Assembly (NCBI GenBank): GCA_905183005.1
Contig: CAJJDO010000093.1
Location: 132,203 to 196,202 of the forward strand
DNA from: Paramecium pentaurelia
Taxonomy: Eukaryota; Ciliophora; Oligohymenophorea; Peniculida; Parameciidae
DNA length: 64,000 nt
Direction: 5' to 3'
In this document: positions 1-12,570 of the stretch, piece by piece
Position numbering within the stretch: position 1 is the stretch's first letter
How the letters are laid out: each line of letters opens with the position of its first letter
The notes under the pieces: generated by a model
The model's input: only the letters and a program-made list of their open reading frames with translations
Database searches by the model: none
Told to the model about the DNA's origin: nothing
Translations under genes and position numbers: made by a program

Positions 1-511
1 GTTGCTACATCAACAAAAGGTAATCTATATAAATATAAAATATATTATCTACTTTGGAACTGGATGACCTTCTAATATTGAATCGATCTTTCTCAAATTC
101 AATAATTCTTTACTATCAATATAACCAACCATTGACCAAGCAGCATAAAGAATTGGAGCTGCATGTCCCTTAGAAAGTACAAATCTATCATTTCCAAAAT
201 TCTAAAATCACTATTACTAAGTACTCCTGGATCTTTTGGATTAAAATGCATTCCTGCCTTTGTGAAAAATAGCACTGCCATAATCTCTGCCATAGATGCA
301 CATGATGTTGGATGTCCAGAATTAGATGCAATTGTCATCTCAATTGAATGTATCCTTAATTGATGGGCTATTATTTATATATAAATTTATTACCCATATC
401 CTATAATTGGACAACATCATAAGTCTCTTTTTAAACCTTTTATTTCTTTGCTTATTTTGGTTCTTCTTTCTATGGTTAACTTTTTCCTTTTCTAGTCACT
501 CTGTCTGACAT
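1..511 (-). CDS. TKT: transketolase, N-terminal part (runs off the left edge)
   Basis: Transketolase moves two-carbon units between sugar phosphates in the pentose phosphate pathway using thiamine diphosphate. After splicing, the protein shows the family's N-terminal signature: SGHPTSCASMAEIMAVLFF, then NDRFVLSKGHAAPILYAAW, then GHPVPKLPFVDVAT, where the frame leaves the window. Three introns are needed: 368-393 (26 nt), 202-224 (23 nt) and 25-52 (28 nt); each restores the conserved frame exactly. The start at 511 gives a lysine- and glutamine-rich leader of about 30 residues before the conserved VVQLQDMAHQLR segment. The gene is divergent from the coiled-coil gene at 571, 59 bp away. Only the PP-domain start is present; the rest lies outside the window. 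Confidence 0.93.
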
Positions 512-570
512 ATTAAAATAATTTAATTTATCTAAAATTCCATATTTTAAATCAATTTTTATATATATAA

Positions 571-989
571 ATGAGTGTGAATGTTATACCTGTTGCAAAT
601 CCACATCAAAAAATGGAAGGAATTCAAAATGTTAGACCTGAAGAAATTAAAAAAATTATTGAAAAAGCTAAGAATCTTCCTAGTAAATAAGAAGGTGATT
701 TTGTTAAGTTACAAAATTATGAATTTTAAGTTGATGAATTTGAAGAAATGGAAGATCCTCAAAAGAATAATAAGAAAAATAAAAAGTAACCCAAAAAAGA
801 TTCTAAAAAAGAAGTCTAAGAATCTAAAGATAAAGAAGAGCCTGATTAAAGTAGTGATATTGATTTAAAAAAATAATAAAAACCAAAAGCAAAAGAAATT
901 AAGAAATAAGAAAAACCAAAACCAAAATAATAGCAAGAAGAAGATATTTAAGATGGATAAGATAATAATCAAGAAGTATAATTATAAGA

Positions 990-1026
<37 letters not shown>

Positions 1027-2919
1027 GATGAAGAAGTTTAACTTAAAGAAAGTGAAATAGATTAAGATGATATGTAAAAATAATTAGATGAATATGATGA
1101 GCAAAATAATCAATTATCATAATCATAGGCTTAAGATAATTCTTAAATTTAATAGTCTTAAATTTCTTAAAAATCATCAAATTAGAAAAAGAAAAAATTT
1201 TAATCTGGTTATGCTGCTATGATGGATGATCTATTAAATGAATCTGAAGTATCTATTAATGAAGAACAACCAAAAAATCAAAAAAAAGAAGAAAATTAAA
1301 TGGTTTCATCTTAAATAGATGCCAAAAAAGAATAAGAATATTTAAAGATTATTAAATAATACTAATCAAAAATTAAATAACTAAATGAAGCCATAGAATA
1401 ATAAAAACAACCAGTTCTTAGTGAAATAATTGAAGATTAAATTGAAGATATTTAAGAATAACTTGATAAAACAGAAGAATCATTTTCAAATAAAAAACAT
1501 CTATATCCAGGCATTGCTGGAATTGGAATAAGTCTATATGATGAATTTAGATTACCTTAAATAATTGAAGAGTAAGTATAACATAGACTTAAAGAATTGG
1601 GTGTTTAAGATAGATAAAATGAAGAAAATGAATAAAAAATAAAAGATCTTGAAGAGCAACATTAAGCTGAATTAAATAGAATAAAACAAAATTATGAGGA
1701 ATAATTGCAATAAATGAAATTAGAAATTGAACTCTAATAAGAAAGAATAAAAGAGGCAGAAAGAATGAGATATGCAGAATCAGAAATTAGTAAAGTTATA
1801 GATAAAGATGAAATTGAATTATTAAGAAATGACCCTTTATTTTCTGTTATGAGTTCCAACCTTGTATAATCAGTAGATTCTAATGTTTCTTAATTGATGA
1901 AGGATGAAAGCATTTATTTAAAATATAGAGATGTGTTATAATAATATAAACCTAAAGCAAATTAATTAGAGAATTGTATGGAAATTGTTAATTCAAAAAT
2001 CCATGATTTAATTACACTTAAAGAAGCTTAAGAATTAAATTAATTTAATACAGATTCAAATATATCTATCAGTAAGATTATGGATATTGATGGAGCTATT
2101 AGAATTATAGATTAAAATTAAAATGTTAATTCAGATATTGATTCATTAATAACTCCATCTGAATAAATGAAATTTAAAAAAGATCCTAAATATCAAGAAC
2201 CTTCTCTACCAAATTCAAGTATAGATTTTTCAATTCCAGATAATTATAAATTATAAAGAATGATTGATAGTGATTATAGTAATTTGGACATGAAAATTAA
2301 TGAAGATGGTTCTTTATTTATTGAATTATAAAAAGAACTTGAATAAAATTATCCAATGACTGAATCTAATAGATTGATTGTTTATCAATAAATTATTTAA
2401 GATTAAAAGTAAGAATTTGATAAACAAGTTAAAAAACTATAAAAATTGAAACCAACTTACAAGTCTAAATTATATTTTGGAGAATCAATAGATTCATCAA
2501 TTGGTTCATTGGCTAATGAATAAGTTCCAAAAAGTATTAGTAGTAATATAAGTATGATAAGTAAATCTTAATCAAATGAATCTATAATTGGTTCTGTAGT
2601 TAGTAAAAATGAAAAGGCTGAACTGTAAAAATAATGTTATTCAAAAGAATCATCTATTTCAAGATTGTAATTATCTAAAAATGATGTTGAATAATTAGAT
2701 AAAATAAGTAGTGGGATAAGTTAATTAAATTCAATTGTTGATAGTTACAATACACATAATTAATCTGTTAGTAGTGGTATTAGTAAAGTCTTAAATGATC
2801 AATAACTTCAAAAAGAGAAATATTCTAATATTGATAGTTCTTTAAATATAAGTTAAGGAGGATCTTCAATAAAAAGTTTCCTTTTACTAAAAAAATCAGT
2901 GATCTCTAAAAAATATTGA
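571..2919 (+). CDS. Gln/Glu/Lys-rich coiled-coil protein, 782 aa, family not recognised
   Basis: A single uninterrupted frame of 783 codons including the TGA stop, with very many TAA/TAG glutamine codons. The first 250 residues are low-complexity (K, E, Q, D) and include a run of 11 glutamines written as consecutive TAA codons at 994-1026. Roughly residues 260-430 have the heptad-like, highly charged composition of a coiled coil (for example EQIKDLEEQHQAELNRIKQNY-type stretches), and the C-terminal third is serine/asparagine-rich. Short ordered-looking parts include LYPGIAGIGISLYDEFRLP near residue 310 and a KPTYKSKLYFGES motif near residue 630. No catalytic motif, signal peptide or membrane segment is visible. 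A structural or cytoskeletal role is a guess; no homologue is recognised. It converges on the NEK kinase gene, 96 bp away. Confidence 0.85.
994..1026 (+). repeat. (TAA)11 triplet run coding poly-glutamine
   Basis: Eleven consecutive TAA codons in frame with the gene at 571, read as glutamine under the ciliate code. Under the standard code this would be eleven stop codons. A perfect trinucleotide repeat like this is prone to length change. Confidence 0.95.
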
Positions 2920-3015
2920 GTATCAATTTTATATTAATTTTATAATTAAATTTTTTAAATGGAAATATATATAATTTTTATAGAATAGACCTAATAAATA
3001 ATATTGTATTTATAT

Positions 3016-4651
3016 TCATATATTAGTCTTTCCTTTAACTAATTTACGATCAGAAAATTCTTCTTATATAGGGAAATAATGTTAATGATTATTAATTTAT
3101 TCTTATTTTTTAACTTTTGCTCTTTATGGAAAAGGACTTTCTCCAATTTCCAAGACAGGTTAACATAATATAGATTATATCGATTAAGGATTAATATTTT
3201 TTAATCCTGCAACAATAAATTCAGAAGGTTATGTTTGATATAATGTTTCTTAGGCTTAAACATTTTATTAGATTTATTATTTTGGTTATGCAGAAACAAT
3301 TAATCTCTCTTTTTTATTAGTATCAACAGATTTTTATCTTTAATTTGAATGTTTGTCTTCATTTTTTAGATCTTCTTTTTTATGTTATTGAACAATCTAT
3401 TAACGAATAACTTCAGTAGGTATAGATTAATTATTATTTTTTATTGATTATCTTTAATTAATAAGTTTTTATTATTCTTTTTAAAGTTCTATTTTTAATT
3501 ATTCTTAAAGCATTCTTTCTCTATCTCTTTAACTTGGAGCACTACTTTATATTCTAGTACTAGGAGTAGATGGTTGTTCTCCTTTTTTTCTGGGAGCAGA
3601 AGGATAATTTCCTTAATTATTCATTGGAGATAAATTCTTTTCTTTAATTTATCCAGGTACTAACAATAATTATGAATTAAGATACATGCACTATGTGCTC
3701 TTTAATTAATTCTTGGTTATTCAACAGTTTTTTTAGTAGGTTCTTCTTTATAATTCGATTTGGGTAGTTATATTTATTATAATTTGATAGTTTAGAGTAA
3801 TTCAGCTTTAGAAGTTTGTTTTTCTATTGGTGGTATTACTTTTAAATTATTAATAAGAAGGGGAGATTATAGAATTTAATTACATGATAATCTCTTCATA
3901 GGATGAACCTAGATCATTTAGACAATAATTTATTATAAGTCTCTAGAGTATTATTTAGGTAAACATTCAAAGAGTCCTCTTTAGATTTTATTGCATAATG
4001 CTTATAAATCAGGAGCTTTGAATGGTAATTTAAGTGAAGCCATTTCATAGATTACACATCCTAAACTCCAAATATCACTCATAGAATTATATGCTTCATT
4101 TCTCCATACTTCTGGACTTGCATAATAGGGAGTTCCAGTTTAAGTATATGCAAAACCTTTTTTAGTTACTTTAGAGACATTCAAATCTCCTAATTTATAA
4201 TTACCATTAGATATAAATATATTTGCAGTTTTTAAATCTCTATGAACAATTTTATTATCATGTAATTTCTTGAGACTAAATTAAATAATATAATATACCC
4301 TTTTGTAATTTAATATAATGCTTTCCATATTTCTGTTTCAGGGAATAATTGATTACCAGTTTATTTAATTTTATTCTGCAAATCACCTTATGTAGCAAAT
4401 TCCATAATTATGTATAACATATTATCATTAATAAAAGCATCTTTGTAATTAATAATATTGGGATCATCAAATGAAGCCAATATTCTAACTTCGTTAAGAG
4501 CATTTTCTTTCTCTTTTTCTTTTAAATCAAATAGTTTAACTTTCTTCATAGCATAAACTTGTTGATCTGATTTCCTGATAACTTTATAAACTTAACTATA
4601 GGATCCTTCACCCAAACGATTGAGTATTTCAAAATCACTAATTCTAGACAT
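3016..4651 (-). CDS. NIMA-related (NEK) protein kinase, 528 aa
   Basis: Serine/threonine kinase with the catalytic domain at about residues 1-260. Visible motifs: glycine loop LGEGSYSQVYKV, the lysine in YAMKKVKL, catalytic loop VHRDLKTANIF, and activation segment ending GTPYYASPEVW, all typical of NEK kinases. The metal-binding DFG triad reads DLN (YKLGDLNVSKV), keeping the essential Asp. The C-terminal half is rich in Q, K, S and P with short coiled-coil stretches, as usual for NEK tails. Two introns, 4276-4298 (23 nt) and 3660-3685 (26 nt), give 529 codons. The start sits just before the glycine loop. The next gene on the same strand, the ABC transporter, ends 32 bp upstream of this start, so the promoter must be tiny or overlap that gene. 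NEK kinases in ciliates act on cilia length and the cortex; that role is inferred. Confidence 0.9.
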
Positions 4652-4683
4652 ATTATATATATATATATATATTTTATTATTTA

Positions 4684-7600
4684 TCATTCTGAACTATGCT
4701 CTATCTTTTTAAAATTCCATCCTTATTCTCCATCAAATTAGATCATATAATCATGATGTTTAAATAATGAAGGTCTATGACTAACTGTGAAGAGAGTGAT
4801 TCCTAACATTTTGGCAGTTTAATATAAGGTAGCTTCTACATCCATTGAGACTGCACTAGTGCATTCATCTAAGAATATAATAAAAAATCTATACCTAATA
4901 TGGCAAATACTGGTTTATGATAAAATAATCTAGCCATAGCAATTCTTTATTTTTCACCTCCACTCAATACATCATTCCAATCATTACATTTATCATATCC
5001 TCCTTCTCTTACAACTAAATAATCCAAATGAACTAATCTCAATAATTCAGTTAAATCATCATCTGTTACTTTCTTTCTTAACATTTATAATTTTGTATGT
5101 GGATATATAATTTAATCTCTTAATGTTCCAGCAGGTAAATAAGGTCTTTAAGGAATGTAGAATAATTTATCAATATGTGGTCTATATAATTTACCACTTG
5201 AAATTGGCCATAAACCACCTAAAATTCTAAATAATGATGATTTTCCACATCCATTTGGACCTGTTACAATACAATTCATATTTGGTTGAATCTTATATAT
5301 AAATATTATATTTTACTTCAAATGTCATTTTTTATGCCAATATATCATTATTTGGTGATATAATAGGGACTTCTTCAAATTTAATTGTATTTTCTGTTTC
5401 AACTATTTAACCTCTATTCATAGATACTAATGATTATTTCTATGCAAAATATCCTGGTTAATTTTCATTACTTTACAACATTGTTCTCATATACTTACCA
5501 TTTATTAAATCCTTTAATACTTCATCTAATTCAGCTACTAAAGTTGTATATCCTGCCAATTATTAAATTTCCTTATATGAAACTACCAATCTACCAATAG
5601 CTTTGGCTAAATTAATTAAAAGAGATGAATTTCTAACATAATCTCTTGTTATTGCTGAAGCATCATTATTAACACTCTTTAAATATTCTTCTCTTCTACT
5701 ACCAAAAACAGGTAAACCAACTACTGCATAACCTACCATAACAGCTCCATATTTCACCAACATACTATCAAAAACACCCATATATAATCTTTTAAGTATG
5801 ATTTATCCTGTATGTCCAATTAAATTATTGAATGAATTAGTGATTCTTGTTTTTTCCCAAGCATGTCCTCTATAGAATGCTATTTCTTCACTATGATATA
5901 CTAAATCACTATGACATGCTCTATAATCTCCTTCAAGTCTTTATTCAATAGCTGTTAATTTACCAAAAGGTGGACTTAAAAATCTTAATAAAAATCCAGA
6001 TATTAGATAATACAAAATGACATACATTGGTCCTTAATATCCAACCAATTCAGCCAATTTTCTAGAGAACAANATAGCAATTCTTTATTTTTCACCTCCA
6101 CTCAATACATCATTCCAATCATTACATTTATCATATCCTCCTTCTCTTACAACTAAATAATCCAAATGAACTAATCTCAATAATTCAGTTAAATCATCAT
6201 CTGTTACTTTCTTTCTTAACATTTATAATTTTGTATGTGGATATATAATTTAATCTCTTAATGTTCCAGCAGGTAAATAAGGTCTTTAAGGAATGTAGAA
6301 TAATTTATCAATATGTGGTCTATATAATTTACCACTTGAAATTGGCCATAAACCACCTAAAATTCTAAATAATGATGATTTTCCACATCCATTTGGACCT
6401 GTTACAATACAATTCATATTTGGTTGAATCTTATATATAAATATTATATTTTACTTCAAATGTCATTTTTTATGCCAATATATCATTATTTGGTGATATA
6501 ATAGGGACTTCTTCAAATTTAATTGTATTTTCTGTTTCAACTATTTAACCTCTATTCATAGATACTAATGATTATTTCTATGCAAAATATCCTGGTTAAT
6601 TTTCATTACTTTACAACATTGTTCTCATATACTTACCATTTATTAAATCCTTTAATACTTCATCTAATTCAGCTACTAAAGTTGTATATCCTGCCAATTA
6701 TTAAATTTCCTTATATGAAACTACCAATCTACCAATAGCTTTGGCTAAATTAATTAAAAGAGATGAATTTCTAACATAATCTCTTGTTATTGCTGAAGCA
6801 TCATTATTAACACTCTTTAAATATTCTTCTCTTCTACTACCAAAAACAGGTAAACCAACTACTGCATAACCTACCATAACAGCTCCATATTTCACCAACA
6901 TACTATCAAAAACACCCATATATAATCTTTTAAGTATGATTTATCCTGTATGTCCAATTAAATTATTGAATGAATTAGTGATTCTTGTTTTTTCCCAAGC
7001 ATGTCCTCTATAGAATGCTATTTCTTCACTATGATATACTAAATCACTATGACATGCTCTATAATCTCCTTCAAGTCTTTATTCAATAGCTGTTAATTTA
7101 CCAAAAGGTGGACTTAAAAATCTTAATAAAAATCCAGATATTAGATAATACAAAATGACATACATTGGTCCTTAATATCCAACCAATTCAGCCAATTTTC
7201 TAGAGAACAATATAATATCTAAAACAGGTTTAGAAAAATTGGAATAAATTTAGGATAATGAATTAGCCCATTTTTCTATATCAGCTGTTAATCTTTAATC
7301 AGGATTAGCAACTCGACTATCTAAATTACTTAATTGATAAAATATCATATCATTAAGATAGATGTCATGAAAATGTGAGGTTAATCGTTTTCTAAATCTT
7401 ATTGCTAAGGATTTGTTCAAATAATCTAAGAAGGAATTTACAAATGATGCAGGAATTGCAACAACTCCTAATTTCAATATCCTTTATATAAACAAATTTT
7501 TGTTTTATTCAATGATTGCTCTGACTATTTAACCATTAACATTAGCTACATAGATACTTAAAAATGTCCTTGCGACTAATGATGCTCTATTATTATTTAG

Positions 7601-7914
7601 ACAATATGTTACGTAAGCAAAAACAAGTCGAAAATTTCTGGTGAGTTCAACCTTGGAATAACTATTTTGAGTAATTTCAAAATTCTTTTTAAGAACATAC
7701 GATCTACATTTCCCTTTCCTTTTTTTTCATCTCTCTTCACTTTCATATTTTCAGTCTTTGATTTGGTCAATCTGATCTTAAGTAAATATAGAATCACTGC
7801 TATTACAGCTCCTGAGATTAACTAATTAGATTATTTATATGTTAATACTTTACGCTTTGTTGATTTCAACATAAACTATTTCACATCTAAGATCTTAGAT
7901 AACACAGGAGGCAT
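4684..7914 (-). CDS. ABCD-subfamily (PMP70-like) peroxisomal half ABC transporter, with an assembly duplication inside
   Basis: Half-size ABC transporter of the peroxisomal fatty-acyl-CoA family: transmembrane domain first (including the HSEEIAFYRGH loop characteristic of ABCD proteins), nucleotide-binding domain last. In the NBD: Walker A GPNGCGKSS, signature LSGGEKQR, Walker B FAILDECTSAVS, H-loop TVSHR. Introns: 7587-7612 (26 nt), 5292-5316 (25 nt, repeated at 6430-6454) and 4869-4894 (26 nt). The stretch 4936-6072 is repeated exactly at 6074-7210 around one N, and as printed the frame is broken because the offset (1,138) is not a multiple of three. With one copy removed the exons sum to 2,016 nt, or 671 residues, the normal length for PMP70. 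Start at 7914 gives MPPVLSKIL before the first hydrophobic segment. Substrate specificity cannot be told from sequence. Confidence 0.92.
4936..6072. repeat. direct repeat copy 1 (1,137 bp), identical to 6074-7210
   Basis: Every base I compared matches the copy after the N at offset 1,138; coordinates of shared reading frames (5563-5781 and 6701-6919) confirm the offset. It lies wholly inside the ABC transporter gene. Best read as two overlapping contig ends joined by one placeholder N. Confidence 0.95.
6074..7210. repeat. direct repeat copy 2 (1,137 bp), identical to 4936-6072
   Basis: Second copy of the transporter segment, beginning directly after the N at 6073 and running to where unique upstream coding sequence resumes at 7211. 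The join 7210/7211 is a correct coding continuation, as is 4935/4936, so a single copy restores an intact gene. Confidence 0.95.
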
Positions 7915-8824
7915 ATATGTATATATAATATTATCAATAAATATTTAATATGTGCTAATAATTTTAAATGGTATTAATATTTTCTAATTACAATTACTTT
8001 TCTCTAATTTTCCTAAAATTTCAATACGCATCACATTACATGTTATCTTTATAAATTAATAATATAAATAAATTTTTATAAATTATTGATACACTACACC
8101 TTCTGACTCTAGAACCCTTTATAAAAGCATATTGTAAATAGATTCTTGATACACTACAAATAAATAAATAATTTTAAATCACCTTTAAATTAAACATAGT
8201 TCATTAACTCACTTGATTAATTTAATCGATATTGATCATATTTTTAAAATGAGTAGATGAAAATCACAAAAATTTAGATATCATTGTATTAAAATTCAAA
8301 TGAGTTATATCAACTAAAATTATGGATAAGAATTAATTACTATAAAATTAAATAGTTTACATCAAGTAAAACTTAAAATAATATTAGAACACTGATTCAG
8401 TAGAGAATTTGTTTAAATTTTTTAATATGTTATCAATTTCATTCTTCTTTCAATTAAATAGGCCTAATAAGAAAAGTTGTATATTTAACTTATAAAGTGA
8501 TTTCATATATAAATTGATTTAACACTAAATCAGGAAATTATAAGTTGATTAATTGGATAAAATACAAAGATGCAAAAGAATTTAAATATTAAATCTGAAC
8601 ATCTCATAATACAGAAAGTATTAAAAGGAAATATGATTAAATTTTATTTTATAATCATTAAATTAAACTGAAGAATTAGTTTTTATCATTATAAGATTTA
8701 TATATTTATGATTAATTAAATTAAATATCATAATTTCTAGAAAATAATAGAAAAATCTATTTCGAGAAAAATTCATATTTTTGAGTTGAACTCTTAATTG
8801 TTATTAAATTTAATTAAATATAAT
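7915..8824. other. intergenic, no gene seen
   Basis: AT-rich divergent interval between the ABC transporter start and the FKBP gene start. TGA codons interrupt all frames and there is no gene-like composition. A 13-nt direct repeat (TTGATACACTACA) occurs at 8086-8098 and 8146-8158. Both promoters presumably lie here. Confidence 0.7.
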
Positions 8825-9930
8825 ATGGAAGCAGAATTCATAAATTTAATTGAAGATGGTGGAGTTAAGAAAAGAATTATATAAGAAGGTTAAGGAGAAA
8901 TACCTATTGATGGATCTAGATGCAAAATATTATATAAAGGAACATTGGATGATGGAACAATTTTTGATTCATCATTAGATAAAGAAAGACCTTATAAATT
9001 TAGAATTGGAAAGGATGAATTAATTAAAGGATTTGATATTGCATTAAAATCAATGAAAGTTGGAGAAAAATCTGAATTGAAAATCACATCAAATTATGGT
9101 TATGGCAATGAAGGAAATTCATATAAAAATGTTCCTAAAAATGCTAATCTCACTTATGAAATAGAATTAATTAATTATAAATAAGCTAAAAAAAAGAAAT
9201 GGTAATTAAAATAAAATAATTTTATAGGGAAATGACTTCAGAGGAAAAGCATCAAGAAGCAATTAATAAAAGAACTAAAGGAACAGCATTCTTTAAACAA
9301 TAAAATTATAAAGAAGCTTAAAAGATTTATAAGAAAGCTCTCTCTTATTGTACTTTAACAACTGAAGAAGGCAACGAATTAAAAGCAAGTTTATAACTTA
9401 ATTTATCAATTTGTTATTATTAATTAGAATAATATAAAGATTCAATTGATTATGCTAAGAAAGCTCTAGATTTAAAGACTAATCAATAATAAAAATTAAA
9501 AGCTTTGTATAGAAAAGCTCTAGCTAATATTAAAATGGCAGAACTTGAAGAAGCATTAGCTGATTTAAGAGAAGCATTTAAAATAGATTCTACAAATTCT
9601 GCTGTAATTGAAGAATTATCAAGAGTTAAGAAATTATTAAAGGAAGCTAGGATGAAAGAAAAAGAAATTTATTCTAAGCTATTTTAACAAAAACTGTATG
9701 ATGAATCTGAAATTGAACCTAAGGAAATAGAAATAAAAGAAGCTAAATCTGAAGGGTCCAGTTGTTGTGATCCAAATGAAAAAATTGAAGAAGAAAATCA
9801 ACTAAAGCAAAAAGATGACAAAAAAGAAGTTTAAATATAAGAAGAAACATGTGAAGAAAGAGAAAAACCAAAAATTGATAATAATGAAAATAATAGTAAA
9901 ATTGTTGAAGAATCAGCAACTCCTGTTTGA
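8825..9930 (+). CDS. FKBP-type peptidyl-prolyl isomerase with TPR repeats, 359 aa
   Basis: Co-chaperone of the FKBP51/52 kind: one FKBP domain (about residues 10-120) followed by three TPR-like helical pairs (about 130-290), then an acidic lysine-rich tail. FKBP features include YKGTLDDGTIFDSSLDKE and the closing NLTYEIELI strand. The pocket-floor tryptophan of classical FKBPs is replaced by Phe (IKGFDIALKSM), which may weaken isomerase activity or drug binding. TPR consensus is clear in KRTKGTAFFKQQNYKEA and RKALANIKMAELEEALADL. One intron, 9202-9227 (26 nt), lies between the two domains; exons sum to 360 codons with stop. TPRs of this type normally bind the C-terminal EEVD of Hsp90; that partner is inferred. 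Start chosen as the first ATG ahead of the domain. Confidence 0.92.
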
Positions 9931-10886
9931 TGAGAATTTTAATTTTATATTATATTTTAATATAGTTATATTATTTATAAAATGAGATTCTAAGAAAATA
10001 TTCTTAAACTATTTTATTATATAAAAAAGAAAAAATAAATTAAAAAGTAGATGTAAACTTAAAGGTTATATTTTTATATTAAGATTATAAAATTTTAATT
10101 TATAGTAAACATCAACGTATATTAAAACAATATGCTATTATAAAATTAATCTTTTATAAAAGAAGAATTTAATTAATAAGGTAATATTTGAAAGGAAAAC
10201 TAATTGAAATTTATATTTTTATTTGATATTTAATTATTAAAATTAAACAGGAAATCGTATTAATAAAAGTCTATTAAGAATAGAAAATATAACAATATAA
10301 AGTATAATTAATAAATTATGCAATATCATTTAAGATTATGTTAAAATTAAATTTGGTTAAATTAATTTACAATTTTTTTAATTTTCTATTTTCTATCCTC
10401 TCTATTTTTAATCAACTTTTTGAAAATATCGAAAATTCCAAAATATCAATAATTTAGAATATAATTATTCATATGTTATTAGAGTATTTTGATTGTAAAA
10501 ACTTTTAGGGAAATACTATGAAAGAATTATAAATTATTATATGTAAAATTTACAATGGGTTCAATTTTAATTAATTAATGATAAATTATTTCTTAAAAAT
10601 GATCTTTATCTTTATATTTTTTTATTATAATAATAGTCAGTCAAACTATGGTATAATATAATATTATTAGATAAAAAAATAAAGTATTTTTAAAACAAAT
10701 AGAAGTGTGAGAGAAATATTCTGATATAAAAATAAGAAAAGTATAAAATAAATTATAAATATTTATCTTAGCAGTTTACTAAAAATAGTCAAGTAAACGA
10801 AATAAAACATTAATTAAGCGATGACGTTTGATTTTCATTATCGTAATTGAGAATATATTTTATATTATTAAAAACAAATATAAAAG
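9931..10886. other. intergenic, no gene seen
   Basis: About 950 bp of AT-rich sequence with frequent TGA in all frames. No tRNA-like fold, repeat array or conserved motif was noticed. Confidence 0.65.
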
Positions 10887-11108
10887 ATGGACAACTAATA
10901 ACTAACAGTGAAAAACATCCAAACAGAGAGCTAATAATTGTCAAACTAAAGAAATCAATAACTTAATTAAAATTCTGAAAATTCAACTATTTCAGAATAA
11001 AATGTTACCAATATGTAAGAAAAATTAAGCATGTATAAGATGTTAAATGCTTTAGAAGAAGAAATAGAGGATAGTGACCAAAAGCCAAGTTTAGATGAAG
11101 GAAAATGA
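10887..11108 (+). CDS. small acidic Gln/Asn-rich protein, 73 aa (hypothetical)
   Basis: An ATG-to-TGA frame of 74 codons standing in otherwise non-coding DNA. The base composition rises in G relative to its surroundings and the codons look used: it opens MDNQQLTVKNIQTES and closes with an acidic ALEEEIEDSDQKPSLDEGK. It has no signal peptide, membrane segment or cysteine pair. Because only TGA stops translation here, chance frames of this length are common, so the call rests on composition alone. It could also be the remaining exon of a longer gene, but no spliced extension was found. Convergent with the gene ending at 11300. Confidence 0.4.
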
Positions 11109-11299
11109 TATTAATAAAAAAATTAACATATACTATCTATCTGATTCTTATGAATAAGTATGAATGATATTTGAAATATTTATATATTTCTAAAATATGG
11201 ATTCAAGATTCATAAACTAATATGAATTATTATATATTTTAATATTATATAAAATATATCAATAAAAGTATATAATTCAACATATTGCTATTGTTTTTT

Positions 11300-12292
11300 T
11301 CATCTTTTATGAAATTAACTTATATGGTTATGCAATTATTTTTTTTATTATTTGATATTTGTATTTATAAAGTGTTCTTATTTTGCAGGTGAGAAAATCT
11401 AAACATCTTAAGCTAATTAAGAAAAATTTTTTAAGTTCTTATTCTTCTTCTTTATTGATTATAGCAAAGAGAGATCTTTGAGGTTATTTGAAGAATAATT
11501 TTTTTAATCTAAAGTGATTGAATTTATACCTAATAATTAATTTTCAATTTTTTGATCAAATAAAAAATGTTAATTTCTAATTATAAATAAAGTTATCACT
11601 TATTGTTTGATTTCGAGAATTAGCATTTTTCTATACTATCATTTTTTGAATACTCTTTGAAAGCGTTTCCATAATTACTTTCTGCTCTTTAATTTTAAAT
11701 ACTTCTATCATCTATCATTTACTTCTCAAAACCACAATTTTTACATTTAGGTGAAATGTATGAGATTTCATAAGTGAAAAAACCAAATTTTTTTTACTTA
11801 CTTGATTAAGTTTAAACAGAAGCATCTTAAATAGAATAATTAGATATTTAAGTTTTGATACGATCTTATAATTAGTCATTTTTTAAATCAACTGATTAAT
11901 CAGTCTTTATTAGTTGTTTATTTTTAGTTAGCCAATTATCACTATAATTTTATGATATTTTACTTAATTGTATTAGAAATAGAATGATTTAATTTAGTAG
12001 ATTTTTAAACTTTTGAATCAACTAGATTAAGCAGATTAGCTAATACAGTTTTAGAATTTTTATCTTAGGATTTGAAATGTCTAACAGTTTTAGTTGGATA
12101 ATTATCAGCTTAATATTCATTGGGTTCAGTTCTGAGATTAGGTTTATTTTCTATTGAACTTTAATAATGAAGCATGTTTTCAAATTATGAATCTATCATT
12201 TTTAGTAAACCTTGAACTTTTTTATCATATTTTTAATCTGGGGACAACCTTAAAACATATACTATATTAGATTTACAACTATTATTATCCAT
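11300..12292 (-). CDS. unknown protein, 315 aa
   Basis: Gene model with two introns, 11942-11963 (22 nt) and 11577-11599 (23 nt); exons add to exactly 316 codons. The protein opens MDNNSCKSNIVYVLRLSPD and is rich in N, S, K and Q. It holds a single CxxC pair in SPKCKNCGFEKQ near residue 190, which could be half of a metal site or a redox pair; no partner pair is obvious. Otherwise it looks mostly disordered. No signal peptide or membrane segment is visible. The neighbours, a small acidic protein and the Ssf1 homologue, do not suggest a function. I do not recognise a family. Confidence 0.72.
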
Positions 12293-12570
12293 TTTTGTTT
12301 TAATAAACTAATTTTTTGTTTGGAGAATAGACAGTGTAATTCATTTAGCAATTCAACTGAAAAAATATAAAATTTATTTAATTACATGATAATTTATTGT
12401 AATTGTTAAAATAATATAATAAGTTAAACAATATTAGTATATTCTAAATTAGAAATAGATATCAATTAGATATGAAATATACATATAGAATTGTAAAAAA
12501 CTATAAATATTCATTAATGATATAGTATTTATTAAACCATTTCTATACAATAAAATAATATAATAAAAAA

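Noticed and set aside
99..363. A plus-strand frame at 163-363 opposite transketolase
   Set aside because: The antisense strand gives an unmistakable transketolase after splicing; the plus frame is a shadow.
4652..4683. TA repeat considered as a telomere or chromosome-end signal
   Set aside because: No G-rich ciliate telomere repeat is present here or elsewhere; it is a simple intergenic microsatellite.
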